The notes: generated by a model not told the origin, from the letters alone. A stretch of DNA of 64,000 bases from Streptomyces sp. NRRL F-5126 (GCF_000721265.1 NZ_JOFZ01000001.1:248001-312000), one strand, 5' to 3'; shown: positions 43,872-52,695, numbered from the stretch's first letter. Program-made: numbers and translations.

Positions 43872-45290
43872 ATGCAGCGAAGGAGCCGGATACGTAGACC
43901 GCGCACAGCCAACGGGGAAATCCTCCCCCCTGACCAGCCAGGACCCCGCGGCGGCCGGCAGGAACCCCACGGCCGCCGGCAAGGATCCCAGGGCGGCCAC
44001 CGTCCGGCCGGGCGCCGCGGGGCGCACCGCCTGACCCGTCGCCGCCGCGTCGGCGTGCTCGCCGGTTTCGCCGCGCTCGCCTTCGCCGGCCTGACCACCG
44101 CGAGCGGAACGCCCGTTGCCAGCCGCGCGTCAGCCGGCTCCATATCCGCCCGCAGCGACGCCGTGCTCGGCCCGTGCCGCATCAGCGCGGGCCGCTCCAG
44201 CACGGTGCAGTTGTCCGAAGGAGTGCCCACCAGCTCCGGGTACGCGCACTCCACCGGCGAGATCCACACGCTCAACCTGATGATCGACTTCCCGGACGCG
44301 CCGGGCGAGGGCACGGCGATGGACCGCTTCCACGAGTTCTTCCCGCAGACCACCCGGTGGTTCAAGACCGCTTCGTACGGCCGTCTCGACTACCACCCCG
44401 AAGCGCCCATCAAGCACTGGCTGCGCATGCCGAAACCGTTCAAGGCCTACGGGATCAACCGCGGCTCCCCCTACGAGCCCGGCTACCACCGGCTCGTGAA
44501 CGACATCGTCGCGACCGCCGATCCGCAGGTGGACTTCAGCAAGTACGACCTGATCAACATCCTGGTGACGCCCAACGCGGGCCCGTCGGCACTCGACACG
44601 GTGCTGTCGGTGACGTTCTCCGGCAACAAGGACGCCCCGCACGCGGACGGCGTGCCCCTGTCGAACACGTCCTTCGTCTACAGCCGCCAGGACGACGGCT
44701 CGGGCTCGTACAAGCACACCGGCTACCGGGTGCTTCCGCACGAGAACGGGCACACCTTCGGGCTGCCCGACCTCTACACCACGCGGGGCGGCGGCTCGGT
44801 CGGGCACTGGGACATCATGTCCGAGGACTGGGGGGCCGACAACGACCTGCTCGGCTGGCACAAGTGGAAGCTGGGCTGGCTCGACGACAACCAGGTCAGC
44901 TGCGCCTCGTCGACGGGGACGATGGAGCGCGAGCTGAAGCCGCTCGAGACACCGGGCGGCCGCAAGCTGATCTTCATCCCGGTGTCCCACAACGCCGGGT
45001 ACGCCGTGGAGGTACGCACGCACGCGGGCAACGACGACGCGGTGTGCCGACCCGGTGTGCTGATCTACCACGTCGACGCGTCCGTCGACACGGGGCGCGG
45101 TCCCATCTCGGTCTCCGACAGCACGAAGCACAGCGGGGGGTGCACCCGGCAGCCGAACGTCGAGGCCGAGCTGTCGGACGCGACGTACAAGCCGGGCCAG
45201 ACCTTCACCGACAAGGGCGCCGGCATCACGGTCTCCGTGGTCTCCAAGGACGCGGGCGGCGCGTACACGGTGCGCGTGACGCGCTCGTAG
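43872..45290 (+). CDS. M6-type (immune inhibitor A-like) secreted metalloprotease
   Basis: This 472-residue protein has a basic Arg-rich N-terminus of about 55 residues, then a hydrophobic export segment (VGVLAGFAALAFAGLTTASG). The catalytic domain carries the zinc motif HENGHTFGLPD and MSEDWGADNDLLG. The C-terminal part is beta-rich, and Cys pairs are present. The ATG at 43872 follows GAAGGG. If correct, the third GGGGA/TCCCC palindrome lies in the coding region, so a downstream start is also possible. Likely an extracellular protease. Confidence 0.82.
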   Translation: MQRRSRIRRPRTANGEILPPDQPGPRGGRQEPHGRRQGSQGGHRPAGRRGAHRLTRRRRVGVLAGFAALAFAGLTTASGTPVASRASAGSISARSDAVLGPCRISAGRSSTVQLSEGVPTSSGYAHSTGEIHTLNLMIDFPDAPGEGTAMDRFHEFFPQTTRWFKTASYGRLDYHPEAPIKHWLRMPKPFKAYGINRGSPYEPGYHRLVNDIVATADPQVDFSKYDLINILVTPNAGPSALDTVLSVTFSGNKDAPHADGVPLSNTSFVYSRQDDGSGSYKHTGYRVLPHENGHTFGLPDLYTTRGGGSVGHWDIMSEDWGADNDLLGWHKWKLGWLDDNQVSCASSTGTMERELKPLETPGGRKLIFIPVSHNAGYAVEVRTHAGNDDAVCRPGVLIYHVDASVDTGRGPISVSDSTKHSGGCTRQPNVEAELSDATYKPGQTFTDKGAGITVSVVSKDAGGAYTVRVTRS

Positions 45291-45331
45291 GGCCGGCGCC
45301 CCGCCGCGCGTCCCTCACGCGTAGGGCGCCT

Positions 45332-45373
45332 CACGGCGGGAGACGCTCTACGCGGAGGGCGCCTCCCGCCGTG
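45332..45373. terminator. Hairpin at end of convergent genes
   Basis: Perfect 11-bp arms (CACGGCGGGAG at 45332 and CTCCCGCCGTG at 45363) have a 20-nt loop. They overlap the end of the MFS gene and lie downstream of the protease gene. Confidence 0.5.
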
Positions 45374-47096
45374 CCGGCTTTCCCTTCCCGTCCTTGCCGG
45401 GCGCGGGCAGGTCGTCGTCGCGCTCGTGGCGCCCGCGCAGCACCGAGGCGATCGCGGAGACGAACGCCATGCCCGCGGCGACGCCGAACACGATGACGAG
45501 GCCGTGGTGGAAGGGTCCCGAGACCAGCTGCGGGAAGAAGCTGTGCCCGGTCAGGGTGTGCCGCTGGTCGCTGGTCAGCTGCCGCAGCGTGCCCGTCGGG
45601 GCGAGCAGGTGCTGGATCGGGTTGTTGCCGAGGAAGGTCGCGAACAGCGTGCTGACCGGGGGCAGCGACGCGACCTGGTGGGCGGTACCGGCCGGGACGC
45701 CCTGGCTCTGCAGGCCGCTGCTGAGCGTGGCCGGCAGCTTGGACGCGAGTCCTGAGACCATCAGCGAGAAGAAGACGCCGATGGACAGGGCGGTGCCGGA
45801 GTTCTGGAAGGTGGAGCGCATGCCCGAGGCGACACCGCGGTACTCCGCCGGCACGCTGCCCATGATCGACGAGGTGTTGGGGGACGAGAACATCCCCTGG
45901 CCGAGGCCGTTGAACAGCAGCAGCAGCGCGAACAGGTAGTAGTTGAAGTTCACCGGCAGCGTGAGCAGGCCGATGAAGGCCGCCCCGACGATGAGCACGC
46001 CGGCCGTGGAGAAGAAGCGGGCGCCGAACCGGTCGGACAAGTAGCCGGATATCGGCCCGGCGATCAGGAAGCCGCAGGTCAGCGGCAGCATGAAGATGCC
46101 CGCCCACAGGGGCGTGTTCTCGAACTCGTAGCCGTGCAGTGGCAGCCAGATGCCCTGAAGCCAGATGATCAGCATGAACTGCAGCCCGCCGCGCGCGATG
46201 GCGGTCAGCAGGGCGGCGAGGTTTCCGGCGGCGAACGCCCGCACGCGGAAGAGGGAGAGCTTGAACATGGGGTCTTTCACGCGCGTCTCGATGAAGCAGA
46301 AGAGCGCGAGGAGGAAGGCCCCGCCGAACAGGCCCGCCAGCACCATCGGGTTGCCCCAGCCCGTGGCGTCGCCGCCGTAGGGCTGGATCCCGTACGTGAT
46401 GCCGGCCAGCAGGATCCCGGCGCCCGCGGCGAAGGTGAGGTTGCCCCACCAGTCGATCCTGCCGCGCCTGCCGGTCGCGGTCTCGCGCAGGCTCAGGTAC
46501 GACCAGATCGTGCCGGTGACGCTGATCGGGACGCTGACCCAGAACACGGCGCGCCAGTCGATGACGGCGAGCAGCCCGCCCGCGAGCAGGCCGAGGAACT
46601 GGCCCGCGAGGGCGGTGATCTGGTTGATGCCGAGTGCCATGCCGCGCTGCCGGGACGGGAACGCGTCGGTGAGGATGGCGGCCGAGTTGGCGGTGAGCAT
46701 GGAGCCGCCGAATGCCTGAACGATTCTCCACAGGATCAGCCAGAGGGCGCCCCCACCGCCCATCATGGGATCGAGCGAGAGCGCGACGGACGCGCAGGCG
46801 AAGATCAGGAAGCCCAGGTTGTAGATCTTGACCCGGCCGAACATGTCGCCGAGCCTGCCGAGCACGACGACAAGGACGGCCGAGACGAGGAGGTAGCCGA
46901 GGATCATCCACAGCAGGTAGCCGATGTTGCCCGGCGCGAGGGGGTCGAGTCCGATCCCGCGGAAGATCGCCGGCAGCGAGATGATCACGATGGACGCGTC
47001 CATCGTGGCGATCAGCACGCCGAGCGTGGTGTTGGAGAGGGCGATCCACTTGTAGTTGGCGGGGACGGGCGAGTCCCGCGTGCGCCGCGCGCTCAC
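45348..47096 (-). CDS. DHA2 family MFS drug transporter
   Basis: This 582-residue protein has 14 membrane helices, an extended periplasmic loop near the C-terminus (LSSGLQSQGVPAGTAHQVAS), and DASIVIISLPAIFRGIGLDP and LGRLGDMFGRVKIYNLGFLI as MFS motifs. The GTG start at 47096 overlaps the MarR stop (GTGA). The final 25 residues are Lys/Asp-rich and cytoplasmic. Likely an efflux pump controlled by the MarR protein. Confidence 0.93.
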   Translation of the reverse strand: MSARRTRDSPVPANYKWIALSNTTLGVLIATMDASIVIISLPAIFRGIGLDPLAPGNIGYLLWMILGYLLVSAVLVVVLGRLGDMFGRVKIYNLGFLIFACASVALSLDPMMGGGGALWLILWRIVQAFGGSMLTANSAAILTDAFPSRQRGMALGINQITALAGQFLGLLAGGLLAVIDWRAVFWVSVPISVTGTIWSYLSLRETATGRRGRIDWWGNLTFAAGAGILLAGITYGIQPYGGDATGWGNPMVLAGLFGGAFLLALFCFIETRVKDPMFKLSLFRVRAFAAGNLAALLTAIARGGLQFMLIIWLQGIWLPLHGYEFENTPLWAGIFMLPLTCGFLIAGPISGYLSDRFGARFFSTAGVLIVGAAFIGLLTLPVNFNYYLFALLLLFNGLGQGMFSSPNTSSIMGSVPAEYRGVASGMRSTFQNSGTALSIGVFFSLMVSGLASKLPATLSSGLQSQGVPAGTAHQVASLPPVSTLFATFLGNNPIQHLLAPTGTLRQLTSDQRHTLTGHSFFPQLVSGPFHHGLVIVFGVAAGMAFVSAIASVLRGRHERDDDLPAPGKDGKGKPARREAPSA

Positions 47097-47548
47097 AGCC
47101 GCTCCGCCAGTCGGTCGAGCAGGGGCAGCACGCCGACGAGCGCGCGCCGCTCCTCGGGCAAGAACTCCTGGTCGAGCACGTCGGTCAGCCGCCGCACCGA
47201 CTCGGAACGCCGGTTCATCAGCACTCTCCGCCCCTCGTCCGTGACGGTCATGACCGCACGCCGCCCGTCGGCCGCGTGCTGCGCACGCCGCACCAGCCCG
47301 CGCTCCTCAAGGGCCGCGAGCGTCGTGGCCATCGCCTGCGGCCGTACGCGCTCGAACTCGGCCAGCGATCCCGGCGAGTCCGCGCCGTCCCGTTTCAGCC
47401 TCGCCAGGACGGAAACCTCCGAGAGCGTGACGTCGCCGACGGCGTGGGTCTGCCGCAGTCGCCTGGCGATCCGGGCGACGGCGAGCCGCAGCGCGGCCGC
47501 GGCCTGGGCGGCGTCGTCCGCCGCCGAGACGGACAAGTCTTCTTCCAT
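47093..47548 (-). CDS. MarR-family transcriptional regulator
   Basis: This 151-residue winged-helix protein has LSEVSVLARLKRDGADSPGS, RPQAMATTLAALEERGLVRR and the wing ADGRRAVMTVTDEGRRVLM. The ATG at 47548 has no strong Shine-Dalgarno. The AT-rich leader TATTGTTACTAAAT directly before the start may be the operator/promoter and suggests a short or leaderless transcript. It is coupled to the MFS gene. Confidence 0.9.
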   Translation of the reverse strand: MEEDLSVSAADDAAQAAAALRLAVARIARRLRQTHAVGDVTLSEVSVLARLKRDGADSPGSLAEFERVRPQAMATTLAALEERGLVRRAQHAADGRRAVMTVTDEGRRVLMNRRSESVRRLTDVLDQEFLPEERRALVGVLPLLDRLAERL

Positions 47549-47712
47549 ATTTAGTAACAATAGGCTTATCAACTGGCCGTAACTACTTCGGGCACACAAT
47601 GGCCCGAGGCGGCATTCCGTACATGCGGGTATCACAGCGCGTGACGGCGACACGTCAGAAAATAACTTTCAGACTCTTGTGATCGAGTGAAGGAATCCTT
47701 CACCCTGCACCC

Positions 47713-48903
47713 ATGGACATCCCCAAGCAGCCACCCACTCCGCGCCGCACCGTGCTCGCCGCCGCGGGCGCGGCTGTCGCCTCCCTGGCGCTCGGCGGGG
47801 GCGCCGCCGAGGCCGCCACCTCCCCCACCGTCCGCGGCAGGAACCCGGGCCCGAGGCCCAGGCCGCTGCCCGCCGCCAAGCTGACGGCCAGGCAACGCGC
47901 CGGGCAGCGGGTGATCTACTCCTACCCGGGCCCGACACCGCCGGAGAGCCTGCTGACGGCGATCAGCGGCGGGGAGGTGGCGGGCGTGATCTTCTTCGGC
48001 GAGAACATCTCAAGCGAGTCCCAGATCGCCTCCGTCATCGGCCAGTTGAACGCGGCCAACGACCACAGCCCCGTGAAGGCCCCGCTCCTGCTCATGACGG
48101 ACCAGGAGGGCGGCAAGGTACGGCGGCTGCCGGGCGCGCCGGCGCTGTCGGAGAAGCAGGTCGGCGAGGCGAGCGACCCGGAGGCCGCCGCCACCGAAGC
48201 GGGCACGGGCGCCGGGCGCAATCTCGCGGGCGTCGGGATGAACGTCAACCTGTCCCCCGTACTCGACGTGTTCCGGGAGCCGGGCGACTTCGCCGACCGC
48301 TACCAGCGGTCCTACTCGTCGGACCCGGCCGAGGTGGCCACGCTGGGCAGCGCGTTCGTCAGGGCCCAGCAGAAGACGGGCGTCGCGGCGACGGCCAAGC
48401 ACTTCCCCGGCCTCGGCGCCGCCGCCACGGACGAGAACACGGACCTCGGCCCGGTGACGCTCCGTCAGTCGCTCTCCGAACTCCGGTCCGTGGACGAGGC
48501 ACCGTACAGGGCCGCACTCGACGCGCACGTGCGGCTCGTGATGCTGTCCTGGGCGGTCTATCCGGCAGTCGACGCCGACCACCCCGCAGGCCTGTCCTCG
48601 AAGATCATCCAGCGCGAGCTGCGGGGCCGACTCGGCTTCAGGGGCGTCACCGTGACGGACGCCCTGGAGGCGAAGGCGATCAGCTCCTCGTACACGACGG
48701 CCCAGCGGGCCGTGCTGGCCGCGCAGGCGGGGATGGACCTGCTGCTGTGCTCGGCGCGCGACGTGGACCAGGGGCGCGACGCGGTGAGCGGCCTGGTGGA
48801 CGCGCTGGCCGGCTCCACCATCACCAGCAGCTCGTTCGACGCGGCGACGCACCGGATCGCAAGGCTCCGCGAGAGCCTGTCGGGGGTGAAGGCCAGGCAC
48901 TGA
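47713..48903 (+). CDS. Exported glycoside hydrolase family 3 protein (NagZ-like beta-N-acetylhexosaminidase)
   Basis: This 396-residue protein has a Tat-like signal (TPRRTVLAAAGAAVASLALG, ending near AAEAAT). The GH3 N-terminal barrel contains LLLMTDQEGGKVRRLPGAP, the NagZ-type KHFPG sequence and the nucleophile region VTVTDALEAKAIS (Asp). It probably releases N-acetylglucosamine from cell wall or chitin fragments outside the cell. Confidence 0.9.
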   Translation: MDIPKQPPTPRRTVLAAAGAAVASLALGGGAAEAATSPTVRGRNPGPRPRPLPAAKLTARQRAGQRVIYSYPGPTPPESLLTAISGGEVAGVIFFGENISSESQIASVIGQLNAANDHSPVKAPLLLMTDQEGGKVRRLPGAPALSEKQVGEASDPEAAATEAGTGAGRNLAGVGMNVNLSPVLDVFREPGDFADRYQRSYSSDPAEVATLGSAFVRAQQKTGVAATAKHFPGLGAAATDENTDLGPVTLRQSLSELRSVDEAPYRAALDAHVRLVMLSWAVYPAVDADHPAGLSSKIIQRELRGRLGFRGVTVTDALEAKAISSSYTTAQRAVLAAQAGMDLLLCSARDVDQGRDAVSGLVDALAGSTITSSSFDAATHRIARLRESLSGVKARH

Positions 48904-48959
48904 GCCCCGGGATCAACCCGAGCGCCCCCACCACCCCACATCCGCTACCCTGTAGCTGC

Positions 48960-49032
48960 GCCTTCGTAGCTCAGGGGATAGAGCACCGCTCTCCTAAAGC
49001 GGGTGTCGCAGGTTCGAATCCTGCCGGGGGCA
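48960..49032 (+). tRNA. tRNA-Arg (anticodon CCT)
   Basis: This 73-nt tRNA has the acceptor GCCTTCG paired to CGGGGGC (with G-T pairs), the anticodon arm CCGCT-CTCCTAA-AGCGG with anticodon CCT, and a T-loop TTCGAAT. The discriminator is A, and CCA is encoded at 49033-49035. Its 3' half is duplicated at 52637, marking it as an integration site. Confidence 0.94.
49003..49030 (+). repeat. Left attachment repeat (attL) in tRNA-Arg
   Basis: A 28-bp segment of the tRNA 3' half (from the anticodon stem to the acceptor end) is repeated exactly at 52637-52664. Looser similarity extends about 13 bp to the left. Confidence 0.88.
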
Positions 49033-49038
49033 CCAGGG

Positions 49039-49072
49039 AAAGGCCCCGGACCGATCATGGTCCGGGGCCTTT
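49039..49072 (+). terminator. Terminator after tRNA-Arg
   Basis: A perfect 14-bp stem (AAAGGCCCCGGACC / GGTCCGGGGCCTTT) with a 6-nt loop ends in TTT and directly follows the tRNA. Confidence 0.85.
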
Positions 49073-49099
49073 GACGGCAGCGTTTGAGACAGTCGGCCC

Positions 49100-49640
49100 T
49101 CAGACGCCCGGCAGAGGCCGCTTGAGCAACCGGTCCATGTGGCTGATCGCTTCACGTTGGGTGTCATGCACGACGCCTGTCTAGACGTCCGTCGTGATGC
49201 TGGTCTGACTGTGCGCGAGGATCTCCATACTGACCCGGGAGCGACTCCAGCCGCGGTGAGCAGTGTCGCGCAGCCGTGCCGGGCGTCGTGCAATCGGACC
49301 ACTCGCAGACCGGCAGCCGAGGCATCCCGAGTGAACGACCTGTAGACGTTGCGAGACTGCACGGGCCAGCCGTCTCCCGTGGCGAAGATGTACCCGCCCT
49401 CAGACCAGGCGACGCCCGAGGCCGCGAAGGTCTCGCGTTGCCTCGGTCGATGCCAGCGCAGCGGTGCGATGCACAGCGCGGGCATCGGGATGACTCCGCT
49501 CCGGCGGCTCTTGGGATAATCGTCGTAGAGCGTTCCCCGGCGGCGCTCCGTCTGGTGCCGGACGTGCAGCACCCGGTTGTCGAAATCCATGTCCGACCAG
49601 TGCAGGGGGCGCAGCCGACCCGTTCGGGCCCGAGGCGCCT
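49100..49640 (-). pseudogene. Truncated, frameshifted tyrosine integrase
   Basis: The C-terminal catalytic domain of an actinophage/AICE-type integrase is recognisable: LHWSDMDFDNRVLHVRHQ, EGGYIFATGDGWPVQSRNVY and RLHDARHGCATLLTAAGVAP (R-H-x-x-R box as HDARHG). A frameshift near 49230 puts MEILAHSQTSITTDV in another frame. An in-frame TAG at 49181-49183 replaces the Tyr codon region before TGVVHDTQREAISHMDRLLK. The N-terminal half is absent. It is inactive. Confidence 0.9.
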
Positions 49641-49818
49641 TCCGCTCTCCTCTGGAATTCATTTTTTGGACGGACCCGGGCGGCCGCCGTGCATCCTTGA
49701 CGCTCCATATAGGTCGGTGTAGGTCTCGTCGGATCGGGCCAGCAGTCTGTAATTCACCTCCCATCCAACCGCATATTTTACCGCCTTCTCCTATATACTC
49801 ATGGACACCCGGTCGAGT

Positions 49819-49998
49819 CTACTCTGAACGAGAATTCAGATCGATATTTCTTTCCTCACTTCGATCGCTTTTCCGAACGCCGCGGATTTGTTCGACAAGG
49901 TGAGAGAAAACGTTCAGGACTTTTTCGACAACAGTGATGGAGTCAGCAATAGTATCCTCGTGCCGACCAGCCACTTCATGGCCCAGGCCGCGTCCCAT
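49819..49998 (-). CDS. Small 59-residue protein directly downstream of the STAND-TPR gene
   Basis: An open frame of 60 codons begins ATG 5 bp after the TAG stop of the STAND gene and ends TAG at 49819. Reading MGRGLGHEVAGRHEDTIADS at the start, it continues with a likely amphipathic helix (ITVVEKVLNVFSHLVEQIRG) and an acidic/basic tail. There is no good Shine-Dalgarno, so translation would rely on coupling. The GC content is low, like the rest of the element. It may be a partner or effector, or a chance frame. Confidence 0.5.
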   Translation of the reverse strand: MGRGLGHEVAGRHEDTIADSITVVEKVLNVFSHLVEQIRGVRKSDRSEERNIDLNSRSE

Positions 49999-50003
49999 AA
50001 GAG

Positions 50004-52250
50004 CTAGGGTGTCGGTGGAGCGATTCCAAGGGTGGCGGTGAAGTCGGCGACGGCGTCTTTGTAACGGCCCATCTTTTGGTAGACTTTGCCACGATTGAGA
50101 AGGGCCAATGCGTCGGTGGGTTTGATTTCGAGGGCGGCGGTAAAGTCGGCAACGGCGTCTTCGTAGCGACCCGCCTTTTGGTGGACTACACCACGATTAA
50201 CGAGAGCCCACTCGTTCGTCGGGTCAATTTTGACGACGGTGGTCAGATCCTCCCTTGCTTGGTCGTCCCGACCAGCCATCCGGTGGGTGATACCGCGCGT
50301 TACCCGCGCCAAGTGAAGTGCAGGGTCGATGTCGAGTGCTGCAGTAAGATCGTCAATGGCCTCGGCGTAATTCCCGGCCTGACGGTGGCAGTCACCGCGG
50401 CACCCGAGGATACGAGCGTCATCCGGGGCGAGCTCGAGGGCGGTAGTCAGATCCTCGGCCGCACGGTCGAAGTGGTTGAGCCACAGGTGAACGTTACCTC
50501 GGTAGGCCCAGGCGCGGGAGTTGCCGGGGTCGGTGGCGATGGCTCGGCCCAGTTCTGTGATGGCTTCTTCGTTCTGATCGGCGAGGTAGAGGTGATAGCC
50601 ACGGTACGTGTGGGCCCAGGCCTGAGTAACCGAATCCAGGCCACCGTGCGCCAGCAACGCAGTCAGGGCAGCAACGGCCGGTTCCTCGCCCGCGACGGCA
50701 TCTTGCAAGCGTTGAGCCCAGACTAGGAGCACGGGTTCAGCGGTGTCATTCGCCGCTTGCTGCAACGTGTCCGTCCACTGTCGCAGGACCGCGGTTACCG
50801 CTCCCGCAGCTTGGACGCCCTGTTCCAGCGCGAACGCAATGCCGACCGTGGGCTCCGCGCAGAGCAGGTGGTAGATCTCGCCCAGGCGGCTTTGGCGCCA
50901 CCAAGGATCATCCCATCGCTTGTCTGGCGCAAGGGCCCGCTCAGCGGCGGCGCACCAGGATCCGTGGATCTCCGCCAGCCGGATGTGCGCCTCGTTCCAC
51001 CGTTGGGGGGAGCGGGCGCGCTGCTGGCGCAGCATACTGGCCCGTACGACTGCATGGTACTGCTTGAAGTTGCCGCGGCTTGTGACAAACGGCTGTTCGC
51101 ACAGCCAGGCCCACAGATGCCGAGCCTCGCGCGGCGCGACGGCGGCAAAGACGTCCTCGTTGAGCTGCGGCGCCAAGGCGCATGCCAGGGCGGTCTCACG
51201 CTGTAGCGGATTGGTGATCCACTGCACGAACCGTTCGACCGCTGAGTCCACCGCGTTCCCGCCGTCCGTCACGTCCCCGGCGGATTCGGGCCGAGTGAGC
51301 GCGAGAAGCTCAACGATCAGGGGCAGCCCCATGGACAGATGCCAAATCGTCTCTACGACCGTGGATTCCGTCACGCCGCGTCGCGCCAGCATGTCCCGGG
51401 TCTCGGCCTCGGTGAACACGTCCAGCGGTACGTCGGCCACCTGGGAGCGCAGCGGCGCCCAATCCCGCTCGGAAAGCTCGTCGCGCCCGGCCAGCACCAC
51501 TATCACGTTGGCCGGCACGCTACCGAACGCGCCCTCCCACAGAAGATCCCGTAGCCAACCGCCCAGGTAGCGGCCAGTCTGCTCCCATGTATCGAAGCAC
51601 AGGACTACCCACGGGTAGTGCTCGCACAGCCGTTGCAGCTCGGCGACGAACGCCCGGCTCACTTCAGCCGCATCCGCCCGTCGGTGCCTGGCCCGTGCAC
51701 CAGCCCGCAGCCTATCGAGACCCAGGGCCGCAGAGTCCGGGTTCGTCACCGCAGACACCACCCCACCAGCCACCGGGATAAGCGAAGCCGCCCCGAGTGC
51801 GGCCTGCGCCACCACACGGCTCGACGTGGATGCCTCACCGCCATACGCACCAGTCTCCCCAGCGAGCGCGACAGGATTGGCGGCCTCCAGCTCCCGACGG
51901 TATTGCTCGGCAGCCCGGTCGAACTCCTTGAATGAGCCTGTCTGCCCGGCCATCTGCCGCGCCAACTCGCTCAGGGCCTGGGGCACGTCGTGGACGTCAC
52001 CCTCGTCCACCACCGCGGTCACCGCGCTGGCTGCACGCGCCAGCTCCTGCCAGTGTCGTAGCAGCGTCGACTTACCGACGCCGCCCACCCCTCGCACGTG
52101 GAAGAGGAATTGAGCCTGCGACTCGGGGTCTGTGTGGAGATTCTCCGCGAACTGTGTCACCTGCTCGCGCCGACCAGCGAACTGCGCCTGGGCCCGCTCG
52201 CGAATCAACTCCCCCCGCGAGCGGCTACGCCGTCGCCTCGTCTCCCCCAT
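50004..52250 (-). CDS. STAND-type NTPase with C-terminal TPR array
   Basis: This 748-residue protein has a basic N-terminus (MGETRRRRSRSRGEL) and RAQAQFAGRREQVTQF leading into an NTPase domain. Walker A is RGVGGVGKSTLLRHW (about residues 53-67) and the Walker-B-like motif is PWVVLCFDTWEQTG. A winged-helix region follows. From about residue 570 five or more TPR units run to the end (AGRYEDAVADFTAALEIKPT is one; MGRYKDAVADFTATLGIAP is the last). STAND proteins act as switch ATPases in signalling, often antiphage or regulated-death systems. No effector domain is recognisable. The ATG at 52250 has GGGGA upstream. Confidence 0.85.
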   Translation of the reverse strand: MGETRRRRSRSRGELIRERAQAQFAGRREQVTQFAENLHTDPESQAQFLFHVRGVGGVGKSTLLRHWQELARAASAVTAVVDEGDVHDVPQALSELARQMAGQTGSFKEFDRAAEQYRRELEAANPVALAGETGAYGGEASTSSRVVAQAALGAASLIPVAGGVVSAVTNPDSAALGLDRLRAGARARHRRADAAEVSRAFVAELQRLCEHYPWVVLCFDTWEQTGRYLGGWLRDLLWEGAFGSVPANVIVVLAGRDELSERDWAPLRSQVADVPLDVFTEAETRDMLARRGVTESTVVETIWHLSMGLPLIVELLALTRPESAGDVTDGGNAVDSAVERFVQWITNPLQRETALACALAPQLNEDVFAAVAPREARHLWAWLCEQPFVTSRGNFKQYHAVVRASMLRQQRARSPQRWNEAHIRLAEIHGSWCAAAERALAPDKRWDDPWWRQSRLGEIYHLLCAEPTVGIAFALEQGVQAAGAVTAVLRQWTDTLQQAANDTAEPVLLVWAQRLQDAVAGEEPAVAALTALLAHGGLDSVTQAWAHTYRGYHLYLADQNEEAITELGRAIATDPGNSRAWAYRGNVHLWLNHFDRAAEDLTTALELAPDDARILGCRGDCHRQAGNYAEAIDDLTAALDIDPALHLARVTRGITHRMAGRDDQAREDLTTVVKIDPTNEWALVNRGVVHQKAGRYEDAVADFTAALEIKPTDALALLNRGKVYQKMGRYKDAVADFTATLGIAPPTP

Positions 52251-52636
52251 GCGCCAGTCCCCTGCCCGGTCCCCGCGCCACGTCCCTCGGGCGCCCGCCT
52301 CATAGCAGTATCGCTCGCACGGCCCGACCGCGGGACAACTGTCATCAAACGGCTTGAGAGGTGCTACGTCCAACGCGGAAGCCAGCAATGTGCGCTGGAT
52401 ATTGGAACCCCGGACCTACATGGCGGACGGCGTGGCTTTGGTCGCAGACCGCATCCTTGGCGGCGTGCCGGAGACGGACGGTCTTGAAGGCACCCTTCTC
52501 GGTGTCTGACGGCGCTCTCTGACGGCAACGCCAACGGCTAAGCACGGATCACGGCTGTTGCCCAAGGCACTTGGGCAACAGCAACGTCGTCTCAGTAGCT
52601 GGTGAAACCTTGGAACGGTAGAACTCCTTAAAGCGA
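52251..52636. promoter_or_regulatory. Upstream region of STAND gene with perfect 13-bp hairpin
   Basis: This 386-bp region has no gene. It contains a perfect inverted repeat GCTGTTGCCCAAG (52554-52566) and CTTGGGCAACAGC (52570-52582) with a 3-nt loop, followed by a TCGTCTCAGT region. The repeat lies just left of attR. It may be a terminator or part of the att/control region of the element. Confidence 0.5.
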
Positions 52637-52664
52637 GTGTCGCAGGTTCGAATCCTGCCGGGGG
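52637..52664 (+). repeat. Right attachment repeat (attR)
   Basis: This is an exact copy of the tRNA-Arg 3' end at 49003-49030. It is followed by AACTGACTGC instead of CACC, so it cannot form a full tRNA. Confidence 0.88.
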
Positions 52665-52695
52665 AACTGACTGCATAGCAGGTCAGAGCAGGTAC

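Larger units (their letters stand above)
49036..52664. mobile_element. Remnant tRNA-Arg integrative element with STAND-TPR cargo
   Basis: The 3.6-kb segment lies between two copies of the tRNA-Arg 3' end. It contains a decayed tyrosine integrase at the attL side and a STAND NTPase-TPR gene with a small downstream gene. It also has a lower-GC non-coding stretch at 49690-50003. No replication or transfer genes remain, so it is a reduced actinomycete integrative element or prophage relic. Confidence 0.82.

Noticed and set aside
48994..49030. Peptide endings such as RQDSNLRHPL around the tRNA-Arg repeat, and PPAGFEPATLALR / RQDSNLRHSL near attR
   Set aside because: These are translations of tRNA 3'-end sequence on the wrong strand, a common artefact, not protein motifs.
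52416..52676. 86-codon minus-strand frame across attR
   Set aside because: Its N- and C-terminal parts derive from the tRNA-like repeat and the hairpin region; no family signal.
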